Below, one piece after another: positions 31,173-39,162 of a DNA stretch of 48,223 nucleotides; within the stretch, counting starts at the first letter, position 1, and each line of letters opens with the position of its first letter. The position numbers and the translations under genes were made by a program. Origin of the DNA: DATBHZ01 sp036557185 (lineage in GTDB: Bacteria > Actinomycetota > Acidimicrobiia > IMCC26256 > JAENVU01). Location: the NCBI GenBank assembly GCA_036557185.1, contig DATBHZ010000037.1:1-48223 (forward strand), read 5' to 3'. The notes beneath the pieces are model-generated. The model ran no database searches, was not told the origin of the DNA, and worked only from the letters and a program-made list of their open reading frames with translations.

Positions 31173-33761
31173 CTATTCCGTCGAGATCGCGGAGAGCACG
31201 TCGAGCTTCGCCGCGCGGCGCGCCGGGAAGTACGCGAACAAGATCGCGAGCAGCGCGGCGATCAGCACGATGACGAAGAGCTGACCGCCGGGCGCGGCGA
31301 ACTCGCTGACTCCTTGGCTGCTCAACGACTTCACGACCGCCCAGCCGAAGAAGAGGCCGATCACGAGCCCGAGCAACGTCCCCAGCAGAGCCACGATCAC
31401 CGCCTCCCAGCGGATCGTCGACTTGAGCTGTGGCCTCGACATCCCGACAGCGCGCAATAGCCCGATCTCCCGCGTCCGCTCGACGATCGACAGCGCCAGC
31501 GTGTTGGCGATCCCGATCCCGGCGATGAGGATCGCCAGGGCGAGCATCACGTAGATCAGGTTGACGAACGTGTCGATCTGGCTCTCCTGCGACACCTTGT
31601 ACTGCGCGATGTCCTGCACCTTGGCGCTCGGATAGGCGTCGGCGACGCGCGCGATCGCGCGGCGGCCTTCCTCCGCGCTCACACCAGGCTTGAGGTTCGC
31701 GAACACGTTGAAGTCGATCTGGTTCTCGTAGAACCGCTCGAACGCATCGAGCGAGACGAAGTAGTCCCCGAGGCCCTGCTGCGTGCCACGTTCGAAGATC
31801 GATCCGACCTGGAGCTTCTCGCGCCCGGTCTGCACCCGCGCGTCGAGCACCGTGCCGACCTTCCAATTGTGGCTGTTCGCGACGTCCTTGGAGATCGCGA
31901 TCTGGTGCGGACCGAGCTCCCTGATTGGGTGGCCCTTGACCGCGCCGAAGTCGATGAACTTCAGGACGGCCTTGGGGTCAGCAGCGAACAGAAGCTGGCC
32001 CGACCCCTTGATCTCGAACTGCGAGGCGCGCAACGCGGTCGTCGCTCCGACCTGGGGGAGCGCCGCGATCTTCTTGCCCAACGCCGGGCTGAAGCCCTGA
32101 TCCGGGCCGCCGCTCTGACCGGAGACGATGAAATCGGCCCTGAACGATTTGTCGATCGCAGCACCGATCGACTCCCGGGTCGAGGACGCGAGCACCGTGA
32201 TGAGCGCTACCAGCGCGACGCCGATCATGAGCGCTGCGGCCGTCGACGCGGTGCGCTTCGGGTTGCGGGCGGCGTTGGCGCGAGCGAGGTTCCCGGACAC
32301 ACCTCGGTAGCGGCTCAGCGGCCACCCGATGATCCTGCTGACCGGGCGCGCGATCACCGGACCGAGGAAGGCCACGCCGAGGAACACGAGCACGGCCCCC
32401 ACGCCTACGAGAGCGATCCCCGCTGAGGCGAACAGACCGGTCAGCAGGAGGGCGACACCGAGGAGGGTGACGAACGACCCGATGACGATACGGATCACGC
32501 TGCCGCCCGAGGTGTCGGAAGCGACGGCACGGAGCGCTGCGATCGGAGGCATCCTCGCGGCGCGACGCGCCGGGAACACGGCCGCGACGAGCGTCACGAC
32601 CGTGCCCACGATCATCGCCACGACGACGGTCCGGCCCCTGATGACGAGCGACGCGGCGGGAAGCTTCACACCGAACCCGGCGAGGAGCGCCTTGAGGCCG
32701 AGCGCGAGGACCACACCGACGCCGAGACCGACCGCGGACGCGAGGAGGCCCACGACCAGCGACTCCAGGATCACCGACCCGAGGACCTGACGGCTCGAAG
32801 CCCCGATCGCGCGCATCAGCGCGAGCTCACGGCCGCGTTGCGCAACGATGATCGAGAACGTGTTGAAGATGATGAAGGACCCGACGAACAGGGCGACCCC
32901 CGCGAAGACCAGCAGGAAGGTGTTGAAGAACGACAGGCCGCGCTCGATCTGGTTCTGCGTCTCCTTGGTCAGCTGCGCTCCCGTGATCACCTGGAATGCG
33001 GGGTTCCCCAGCGCGGTACGGACGCGTCGCGCGAGCTGCTCCTGCGATACGCCGGGCTTCGCCGCCACAGTGATGATGTCGAAGCGCCCCTCCTTCTGGT
33101 TGAGACGCTGTGCCTCGGCCTGGGTGAAGATCGCGGCGGTTGCGCCCCCCGGGCTGTCGGCCGTGCCGAACTTCGCGATCCCGACGATCTTGTAGGTCGC
33201 GCGTGTGACGGGTCCGCTGTTGAACGTCAGGCTGACGCGGTCGCCGATCTTGAAGTTCCCCGTGTTCGCGACACCTGCATCGACCACGATCTGGTTGTTC
33301 GCCTCCGGTGGGTGACCACCCGGCTGGAGCCTCCATGGGCTGAGCCGGGGGAACGGGTTCCAGATGAAGCCCAGCGTGGGCGCGCCGCGGCCCGGGTGCC
33401 CGATCGACTTGCCGTTCTTGTTCACGAACTGCGCGGAGAACTCCGTGAGCTGTCCGAACGCGACCGGCTTACCTCCCTCCTGATCCACACCGTCGACGTT
33501 CCCGATCTTCTCGACGAGGCTGGCGGGAACCGACGGCCGCAGGTCCGCACCCCCGAACGGCTGCTTGATGGCGTTCCGAGACCGCACCGCGACATCCGTG
33601 CCCTTGTAGACGGTCGAGAAGAGATCGTCGAACGTCTGCTTGATGGTGTCGGTGAGCACTAGCGAGCCCGCCAGGAACGCGATCCCGATGATCACCGCCA
33701 AGCCCGTCAGGAAGAAACGGGCCTTGTGGGCGAAGAGGCCCTTGAACGTGACGCGCAGCAT
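31173..33761 (-). CDS. ABC transporter permease (MacB/FtsX type)
   Basis: An 862-residue membrane protein with a duplicated FtsX architecture. A first helix (about 15-38) is followed by a periplasmic-type MacB core domain (about 45-250), three helices (about 260-390), a second set of helices (about 420-480), another extracellular region, and a final FtsX domain with three helices (about 740-862). Such permeases work by mechanotransmission and export or extract lipoproteins, peptides or antibiotics instead of threading substrates. The ATP-binding partner begins 5 bp upstream. The ATG at 33761 is clear. The transported substrate is unknown. Confidence 0.93.
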   Translation of the reverse strand: MLRVTFKGLFAHKARFFLTGLAVIIGIAFLAGSLVLTDTIKQTFDDLFSTVYKGTDVAVRSRNAIKQPFGGADLRPSVPASLVEKIGNVDGVDQEGGKPVAFGQLTEFSAQFVNKNGKSIGHPGRGAPTLGFIWNPFPRLSPWRLQPGGHPPEANNQIVVDAGVANTGNFKIGDRVSLTFNSGPVTRATYKIVGIAKFGTADSPGGATAAIFTQAEAQRLNQKEGRFDIITVAAKPGVSQEQLARRVRTALGNPAFQVITGAQLTKETQNQIERGLSFFNTFLLVFAGVALFVGSFIIFNTFSIIVAQRGRELALMRAIGASSRQVLGSVILESLVVGLLASAVGLGVGVVLALGLKALLAGFGVKLPAASLVIRGRTVVVAMIVGTVVTLVAAVFPARRAARMPPIAALRAVASDTSGGSVIRIVIGSFVTLLGVALLLTGLFASAGIALVGVGAVLVFLGVAFLGPVIARPVSRIIGWPLSRYRGVSGNLARANAARNPKRTASTAAALMIGVALVALITVLASSTRESIGAAIDKSFRADFIVSGQSGGPDQGFSPALGKKIAALPQVGATTALRASQFEIKGSGQLLFAADPKAVLKFIDFGAVKGHPIRELGPHQIAISKDVANSHNWKVGTVLDARVQTGREKLQVGSIFERGTQQGLGDYFVSLDAFERFYENQIDFNVFANLKPGVSAEEGRRAIARVADAYPSAKVQDIAQYKVSQESQIDTFVNLIYVMLALAILIAGIGIANTLALSIVERTREIGLLRAVGMSRPQLKSTIRWEAVIVALLGTLLGLVIGLFFGWAVVKSLSSQGVSEFAAPGGQLFVIVLIAALLAILFAYFPARRAAKLDVLSAISTE

Positions 33762-33765
33762 CGGC

Positions 33766-34530
33766 CTACTCGCCGAAGTGCTTCATGCGATCGAGCACAC
33801 CGTCGGCGGTGGGGCTGCTCATCTCGTCGACGATCTTCCCGTCCGCGAGGAAGACCACGCGATCCGCGTGACTGGCCGCTGTCGGGTCGTGCGTGACCAT
33901 GACGATCGTCTGCCCGAGGTGGTCGACCGCGTCGCGCATGAAGCTGAGCACCTCGCCGCTGCTCCGTGAGTCGAGGTTCCCCGTCGGCTCGTCGGCGAAG
34001 ATCAGGTCCGGCCGCGAGATGAGCGCACGTGCGACGGCGACGCGCTGCTGCTGCCCGCCCGAGAGCTCGCTCGGCCGGTGCTTCAAGCGGTCCGCGAGCC
34101 CGACCGTGCCGACGATCTGCTGGAACCAGGCGGGGTCGGGCTTCCTGCCCGCCAGCGCCAGCGGCAGCGTCATGTTCTCCTCGGCGTTGAGCGTCGGGAT
34201 GAGGTTGAAGGCCTGGAAGACGAAGCCGATCCGGTCGCGGCGGATCAGCGTGAGCTGCTTCTCGCTCGCAGCGCTGATCTCGACGTCGCCGAGGAAGATC
34301 TGGCCCGATGTGACGCGATCGAGGCCGGCGAGGCAGTGGAGCAACGTGGACTTCCCCGACCCCGACGGGCCCATGATCGCGGTGAAGCGGCTGGCTTCGA
34401 ACTCCACCGTGATCGCGTCGAGTGCCCGGACCTCGGCCTCACCCTGACCGTAGATTTTGGAGGCCTCGATGGCGCGAGCGGCGGCCGTCTTCGTGAGGGG
34501 TGCGGACGCGGCGGGGGTAGCAGCAGACAC
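33766..34530 (-). CDS. ABC transporter ATP-binding protein (MacB/LolD type)
   Basis: A 254-residue ATPase with Walker A GPSGSGKS (54-61), Q-loop in VFQAFNLIP, signature LSGGQQQR (156-163), Walker B LIFADEPTGNLDS (176-188, Glu 181 catalytic) and switch His in VMVTHD. The LSGGQQQR motif and ADEPTGNLDS are typical of the LolD/MacB group. It partners the permease whose start lies 4 bp downstream. The GTG start at 34530 has GGAG about 9 nt upstream; an extra 20-residue Ala/Thr-rich head precedes the domain. Confidence 0.95.
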   Translation of the reverse strand: MSAATPAASAPLTKTAAARAIEASKIYGQGEAEVRALDAITVEFEASRFTAIMGPSGSGKSTLLHCLAGLDRVTSGQIFLGDVEISAASEKQLTLIRRDRIGFVFQAFNLIPTLNAEENMTLPLALAGRKPDPAWFQQIVGTVGLADRLKHRPSELSGGQQQRVAVARALISRPDLIFADEPTGNLDSRSSGEVLSFMRDAVDHLGQTIVMVTHDPTAASHADRVVFLADGKIVDEMSSPTADGVLDRMKHFGE

Positions 34531-34595
34531 GCGGGATGCTCCTCAGTCGGGAAAGCACAGCCTAGATACCTGGAACCCGTTGCCCGCATCCGAGC

Positions 34596-35465
34596 TCACG
34601 TCGCGGGGCCGAAGTCCCCTGTTTCCGATGCCGGCTCCAGATCATGGGGCTCCTGCGGCCGCTCGGCGCCGTGCGTCCGCAGCCACCAGAACCACACCAA
34701 GGAGCCCACGAACAGCGCAGCAGCCACCCAGGCGTTCACTCGCAGCGGCCCGATCGTGTGCGCCGGATCGATCCGCATCTCCTCGAACACGAAGCGCGCC
34801 ACCGTGTAGCCGGCGACGTAGAGGCAGAACAGCTGACCTTTGCGCAACCGGACATGGTGGTCGATCCACAGGAGGACTAACCCGAGCGCGAGGCAGTAGA
34901 GCGACTCGTAGAGGAACGTCGGGTGAAAGGTCGCGAACTGCGTGTAGCCCGCCGGTCGGTGGGAGACGTCGATCTCGAGCGCCCACGGCACGCGCGTGGG
35001 GCCACCGAAGAGCTCCTGATTGAAGTAGTTGCCCCACCGCCCGATCGCCTGTGCGAAGGCGAGCGCCGGTGCGATGCAGTCGGCGAGGTCGGCGAAATCG
35101 AGATGGCGGCGCCTGGCGAGGATCAGCGCGACGGCTGCCCCGCCCAGGACCGCGCCCCAGATCGACAAGCCGCCATCCCAGATCTCCAGCGCGCCGACCA
35201 GATGGTGCGTGTAGAGCTGGAAGTCGGTGATGAGGTGGTACACGCGGGCACCGACCACACCGCCGATCACGATCCACACCACCATGTCGGAGAAGTCCCT
35301 CGCGCGATGCCCGCGCCGCACCCAGCGGACCTCCGTGACGCGCACGGCGACGAGGACCCCGATCGCCAGCAGGAGCCCGTACATGTGGAACGGGACGGGG
35401 CCGAGGTGCAGCACGCCGTCGGAGGGGCTCGGGATGAAGGCGATGACACCGGCGGGCACGGACAC
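34596..35465 (-). CDS. lgt: Prolipoprotein diacylglyceryl transferase
   Basis: Lgt transfers diacylglycerol from phosphatidylglycerol to the lipobox Cys of prelipoproteins in the inner membrane. The 289-residue protein has seven predicted helices and the Lgt signature IGRWGNYFNQE at residues 141-151, with VGARVYHLI (71-79) and the WDGGLSIWGAVLGG region (96-109). It acts on substrates like the GH39-like lipoprotein at 16100-17626. The GTG at 35465 opens the frame; a second GTG is 6 bp later. The upstream TAGAGT suggests a short leader. It lies 65 bp upstream of the ABC genes on the same strand. Confidence 0.95.
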   Translation of the reverse strand: MSVPAGVIAFIPSPSDGVLHLGPVPFHMYGLLLAIGVLVAVRVTEVRWVRRGHRARDFSDMVVWIVIGGVVGARVYHLITDFQLYTHHLVGALEIWDGGLSIWGAVLGGAAVALILARRRHLDFADLADCIAPALAFAQAIGRWGNYFNQELFGGPTRVPWALEIDVSHRPAGYTQFATFHPTFLYESLYCLALGLVLLWIDHHVRLRKGQLFCLYVAGYTVARFVFEEMRIDPAHTIGPLRVNAWVAAALFVGSLVWFWWLRTHGAERPQEPHDLEPASETGDFGPAT

Positions 35466-35575
35466 GAACTCTACGGCTCGTGCTCCTCAAGTCTCGTGCG
35501 GGACACCCGATAACCCGACGTCGCTCGACCCGGCGACGGCCGCTCGACACGACGGTCGTCGCCGCGGTCGCGGCG

Positions 35576-36415
35576 TCACTTCACGAGACGCGACATCCGC
35601 CGGTCGGCGAGCACCTTCCCGTCCGTCTGACAGTGCGGGCAGTACGTGATCTCGTACGCCTCGTACGAGACGCGGCGGAGCGTCTCTCCGCACCGTGGGC
35701 ACGGGGTGCCGTGCCGATTGTGGATGGCGAAGCGGTCGCCGAGCTTCGGCTCCGAGAGACCGCCGCGCCGTTTCCGCTCGCCCTCGAGCGCGTCCGTGAG
35801 CGTGTCCCGGATCGCCGCCACGAGCGCCTCACGCTGCTCGTCGGTGAGCGAGGCCAACGTCGCGTAGGGCGAGACCCGCGCGGCGTGCAGCGCGTCGTCC
35901 GCGTAGCCGCGCCCGATCCCGGAGACCGTGCGCTGATCGCGCAAGAGCGTGTGTACTCGGCGCTTGTCGGTGCCCTTTTCGATGAGATCCGCGAACTCCT
36001 GGCTGTCCGGCTCCGGTCCGAGGCCCTCCAGGGGGCCCTCGTCACCTTCGGCGAGCACCCACCACGCGACCTTGCGCTCCGTGCCGTGCTCGCGCACCAA
36101 GATCGCGCGGTCGTCGTCGAACCGGATCCGAACGGCCGCGCCCTTCGGCCGCGTGCGCTTCGGCGGCGACTCGACGTCCAGGCGGCCGGCCTGCGAGAGG
36201 TGGATCAACAGGCGCAACCCGCCGTCGAGCGTGACCACGAGATACTTCGCACGGCGCGTGACCGACTGCACGGTGAGCCCGACAAGCGAATCGTACGAAG
36301 GCGTCACCGTCTTCAAGGCGGCGAAACCGAGAGGCTCCACCGACTCGACGCGAGCGCCTCGCAGCCACTCGTCGAGCCGCTCGGCGAGCGCTTGCATCTC
36401 CGGAAGCTCTGGCAT
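35576..36415 (-). CDS. Fpg/Nei-family DNA glycosylase
   Basis: A 279-residue base-excision repair enzyme. The N terminus is MPELPEM, with the catalytic Pro 2 and Glu 3. A conserved Lys lies in RRAKYLVVTLDGG (residues 55-67). The helix-two-turn-helix contains GIGRGYADDALH, and a C4 zinc finger (CPRC and CPHC) is near the C terminus. The canonical Arg of the finger, which reads the opposite strand in Fpg, is not present at the usual place (YEITYCPHC). A 16-residue tail follows the finger. Oxidised-base preference is therefore uncertain. Its ATG overlaps the TGA of the upstream UbiB-like gene (TGATG). Confidence 0.93.
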   Translation of the reverse strand: MPELPEMQALAERLDEWLRGARVESVEPLGFAALKTVTPSYDSLVGLTVQSVTRRAKYLVVTLDGGLRLLIHLSQAGRLDVESPPKRTRPKGAAVRIRFDDDRAILVREHGTERKVAWWVLAEGDEGPLEGLGPEPDSQEFADLIEKGTDKRRVHTLLRDQRTVSGIGRGYADDALHAARVSPYATLASLTDEQREALVAAIRDTLTDALEGERKRRGGLSEPKLGDRFAIHNRHGTPCPRCGETLRRVSYEAYEITYCPHCQTDGKVLADRRMSRLVK

Positions 36416-38010
36416 CAGGCCCCCCGCTCACCGAGCATCCGGTTGCGGATGGTCTCTCGCCGCTTGCGAAGCTCCTCGTACGTCAGCGTGTCCGACCCCT
36501 CGGGAGTGATCCCGAACCCCGCTTTGACGGCCGCCATGTCGAGCTCCATCGGAGTCGAGGGATCGAGGCCGAGCTCCTCCAGGATCTGCGGGCCGTACAT
36601 GCTCTGGAAGTAGACGAACACGTTCGCGAGCTCGCCGAGGATGTCGAGATCCGGGGCCAGCTGCGCGGTCGCGCCGTCGAGGAACATGAGGTTCTTGACG
36701 AACAGCATGAGCTCCTTCGGCGCCCGCGCGCCGTAGCCCAGCAGATTCTTCGTGAGGTCGCGCAGCTCTCCGACGAGCTCGTCTGCCGCCATCAGCGTCG
36801 GGTCCTGCACCGGGCGGTCGAGGCCGAGTGCGACGATGACCTCGTCGAGATCCGTCTCCGGCGGGAACGCTCCCAGCGTCTGGAGCGCTTCGAGCTGTCC
36901 CTTCACGTCGCCGATGCCGCCGAGCACGAGCAGGCGGAGGAACGCGAGTCGCTTGCGCTCATCGAGACGGCCGACGATGCCGAAGTCGAGCAACGCCGTC
37001 CGGCCATCCGGCATGACGAAGAGGTTCCCGCCGTGGAGGTCGCCGTGGAAGATCCCGTGGAGCAACGCTCCCTCGAGGAACGAGATGAGCCCTGTGCGCA
37101 GCAGTGCGTTCGTGTCGATCCCGGCCGCGTGCATGCCCTCGACGTCGTCGAACGCGAACCCGTCGAGCCGCTCCATCACCAGCACACGGCGCGTGACGAG
37201 CATCGGGTGCGGACGGGGGACCACCGTGCTGTGGATGCCGAGCTTGATGAGCATCGCCGCTACATCGAGCATGTTCTCGGCTTCGAGGCGGAAGTCGAGC
37301 TCCTCGACGATCGTCTCGGCGAACAGCTCCACGAGCGCTGGCGGGTTCGCGAGCGCTGCCACGGGGATCCGGCCGATCAGGCGAGGAGCCAGCCACGCCA
37401 TCGCGTGCAGGTCCTGGCGAACCCGGCGCGCCACGTCCGGGCGCTGGACCTTCACGACGACCTGCTCGCCGGTCCGGAGGGTCGCGGCGTGCACCTGGGC
37501 GATCGAGGCGGCGGCCAGCGGGAGCGCGTCGAACGACGAGAACACGGCGTCGAGCGGCTGCCCGAGGTCCTCCTCGACGACGTCACGCACGTCCTCGAAC
37601 GTCTCGGGGGGCACACGGTCGCGCAGCAGCTTGAACTCGCCGACGAGATCGGGGGGGAACAGGCCCTCACCGCCCGAGATGATCTGGCCGAGCTTGATGT
37701 ACGTGGAACCGAGCCGCTCGAACGCCACCCGCAAGCGGCGCGACATGCCCGAGCGTGAGCGCTCCGTGCCGCGCTCGCGCACGTACCAGAGCGCGAGCGC
37801 GCTGCCGACGCCGAGCACGACGCTCGCGAAACGACGCGCCGGCGGGATTCTCCCGGGGTTCGTCAGCGAGGGAACCGTCTCGTGGGTGCGCCGCCGCAGG
37901 CCATCGAGCCCGCGCCGCCAACGCAGGTCCTCCGGCACGACCACCCACGGGGCGTCGTCGCTGAATGCACCAAGAGCAAGGTCCGGAGAACGTGCCACGA
38001 TCACCTGCAC
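36415..38010 (-). CDS. UbiB/ABC1-family atypical kinase
   Basis: A 531-residue protein of the UbiB (AarF/ABC1) family. It shows LGSTYIKLGQIISGGEGLFPPDL (KxGQ motif), PLAAASIAQVHAATL (Ala-rich loop that replaces the P-loop), VVVKVQRPDV (nucleotide Lys), and HGDLHGGNLFVMPDG (catalytic loop) followed by LLDFGIVG (metal Asp). Members assist quinone or other lipid metabolism; the substrate here is unknown. The start is uncertain: GTG codons at 38010, 38004 and 37998 all fit and none has a strong Shine-Dalgarno. A membrane segment is likely near residues 55-75. It is translationally coupled to the glycosylase gene. Confidence 0.9.
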   Translation of the reverse strand: MQVIVARSPDLALGAFSDDAPWVVVPEDLRWRRGLDGLRRRTHETVPSLTNPGRIPPARRFASVVLGVGSALALWYVRERGTERSRSGMSRRLRVAFERLGSTYIKLGQIISGGEGLFPPDLVGEFKLLRDRVPPETFEDVRDVVEEDLGQPLDAVFSSFDALPLAAASIAQVHAATLRTGEQVVVKVQRPDVARRVRQDLHAMAWLAPRLIGRIPVAALANPPALVELFAETIVEELDFRLEAENMLDVAAMLIKLGIHSTVVPRPHPMLVTRRVLVMERLDGFAFDDVEGMHAAGIDTNALLRTGLISFLEGALLHGIFHGDLHGGNLFVMPDGRTALLDFGIVGRLDERKRLAFLRLLVLGGIGDVKGQLEALQTLGAFPPETDLDEVIVALGLDRPVQDPTLMAADELVGELRDLTKNLLGYGARAPKELMLFVKNLMFLDGATAQLAPDLDILGELANVFVYFQSMYGPQILEELGLDPSTPMELDMAAVKAGFGITPEGSDTLTYEELRKRRETIRNRMLGERGA

Positions 38011-38147
38011 GTTACCGCGGACCCAGATCGGTCCCGTTTCCGGGCGTGCTGACGCACGGACCGATCGGCAAGCTTCGCGTTCAGCCGGTCTGACACCCCT
38101 TGCTGACAGACGCCGCGCCCGCTGGGACCGTGCCGGGCGAGCGACAT

Positions 38148-38178
38148 GGAGGCGGGCCCACGAACACGGCCCGCCTCC
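38148..38178 (-). terminator. 11-bp GC-rich terminator hairpin
   Basis: GGAGGCGGGCC pairs perfectly with GGCCCGCCTCC around a 9-nt loop. It lies 10 bp after the stop of the minus-strand transglycosylase gene. This is the strongest perfect hairpin in the window. No T-tract follows. Confidence 0.75.
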
Positions 38179-38188
38179 ACGCGTCACG

Positions 38189-38830
38189 TCAGCTGCAGCC
38201 TCCGCCCCAAGGACCCAGACCCTGCGTGGCCAGCAGCTGGCGGGCCATCGCGTCTTGGTCTGCGGGTGACGCGTTCGCCGGGTTCACTCCGACGAGGTCA
38301 CCGCGTCCCGAGGATCGGGCCGTGTTGTTCCACGTCCCGGGCATGAACTGGTACGCACCAGCGGTACCGGAGCTCGGGTTGATGGCTCCGTAGTCGCCCC
38401 GGCTCTCACGATGCCGGATGCAAGCGAGCACCCCTCCTGGCCCGCCCGACCAGGTGGCGCTCCCGTGCGACACGCCCGAACGCTGGCTCCGGGTGTGTGC
38501 ACTGGCATTTGCCGCAGCGATGGCACTCAGACCCGCAAAGAAGTCCTTCTCACGCTGCTTCGTCGCCGTGACCGCGAACACGAACCGCTCGAACACCAGA
38601 CGGTGCCGATGCACGCTGGCGAGCTCGATCTTGCGATCCAAGTACCGGTCGACAGATGGAAGTTCATGGGTGGCGGCGGTCGGCCGCGCCTGATGGAGGT
38701 GGTCGAGCTTCGCATCCGTGGCCTGTTCCCGAGACTGGCTCGAGCTCGGCGCGGCGACGGCAACCGACATCGCGCCCAACACCACGACGAAGAACCCGAC
38801 CGCGAGCGCGCCCAGAGTTCTGTTGTTCAT
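38189..38830 (-). CDS. Secreted lytic transglycosylase-like protein (Rpf/SLT-like)
   Basis: A 213-residue exported protein. A signal peptide (about 1-27, ending AVAA) precedes a mainly helical region (28-128). The C-terminal catalytic domain (about 130-213) contains ACIRHRESRGDYGAINPSSG (catalytic Glu 142), then TAGAYQFMPGTW, the pattern of transglycosylase-like and resuscitation-promoting factors. These cleave peptidoglycan glycan strands outside the cell. The ATG at 38830 is preceded by AGGAG. The 330-bp upstream region is unusually AT-rich and structured (see 38938-39034). In other actinobacteria, cell-wall hydrolase genes of this type are often under riboswitch control; a match to the known c-di-AMP element was not found here. 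Confidence 0.85.
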   Translation of the reverse strand: MNNRTLGALAVGFFVVVLGAMSVAVAAPSSSQSREQATDAKLDHLHQARPTAATHELPSVDRYLDRKIELASVHRHRLVFERFVFAVTATKQREKDFFAGLSAIAAANASAHTRSQRSGVSHGSATWSGGPGGVLACIRHRESRGDYGAINPSSGTAGAYQFMPGTWNNTARSSGRGDLVGVNPANASPADQDAMARQLLATQGLGPWGGGCS

Positions 38831-38937
38831 CAGTGCTCCTGCTCCCCGTGCGCGTCACTCCAGCCCTTGTTCTTGGTCCCCAACCGCCGCCGGACGCGCA
38901 CCATCAGCAGCCGATTTACAGGGAAAGAGAAAACCCA

Positions 38938-39034
38938 CAAAAGGTATATATATGGGGCTTTCGGACTACTACCCTAGTGACCTATGGCGGACGGGAGCCA
39001 GTGGACTTCTAAGATTTGCCAGCCCTTTTGCCCC
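38938..39034 (-). promoter_or_regulatory. Crossed inverted repeats upstream of transglycosylase gene
   Basis: On the minus strand GGGGCAAAAGG (39034-39024) can pair in two ways: GGGGC with GCCCC (38958-38954), and CAAAAGG with CCTTTTG (38944-38938). The two helices cross, as in a pseudoknot, or compete. Between them lie further small stems (for example ACTA/TAGT) and a TATATATA run. The element sits about 110 nt upstream of the start codon in a low-GC island. A riboswitch-like leader or a DNA-level promoter structure are both possible. Confidence 0.55.
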
Positions 39035-39102
39035 GCTATGTCGCGCCGTCCATCCGGGCGCGCGCCGCTCTCATGGGCAGGATCGCGGCCGGGGTGACGT
39101 CC

Positions 39103-39148
39103 TTCACGGCCGTGAAAAAAATCACGCTCCGCGTTCACATTTGACGCG
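39103..39148 (-). terminator. Candidate terminator of the sulfatase-family gene with overlapping hairpins
   Basis: Reading the minus strand, CGCGT/ACGCG (39148-39144 with 39134-39130) forms a stem and is followed 8 nt later by seven T (39121-39115). Past it are two mutually exclusive hairpins: CGTGA-T6-TCACG (39126-39111) and the 14-bp palindrome TTCACGGCCGTGAA (39116-39103). This lies 15-60 bp after the hydrolase stop. Confidence 0.45.
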
Positions 39149-39162
39149 AATTCGGACGATTC

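Noticed and set aside
38189..39162. ydaO-type c-di-AMP riboswitch before the transglycosylase gene
   Set aside because: The hallmark conserved segments of that class are not visible in the leader on either strand.
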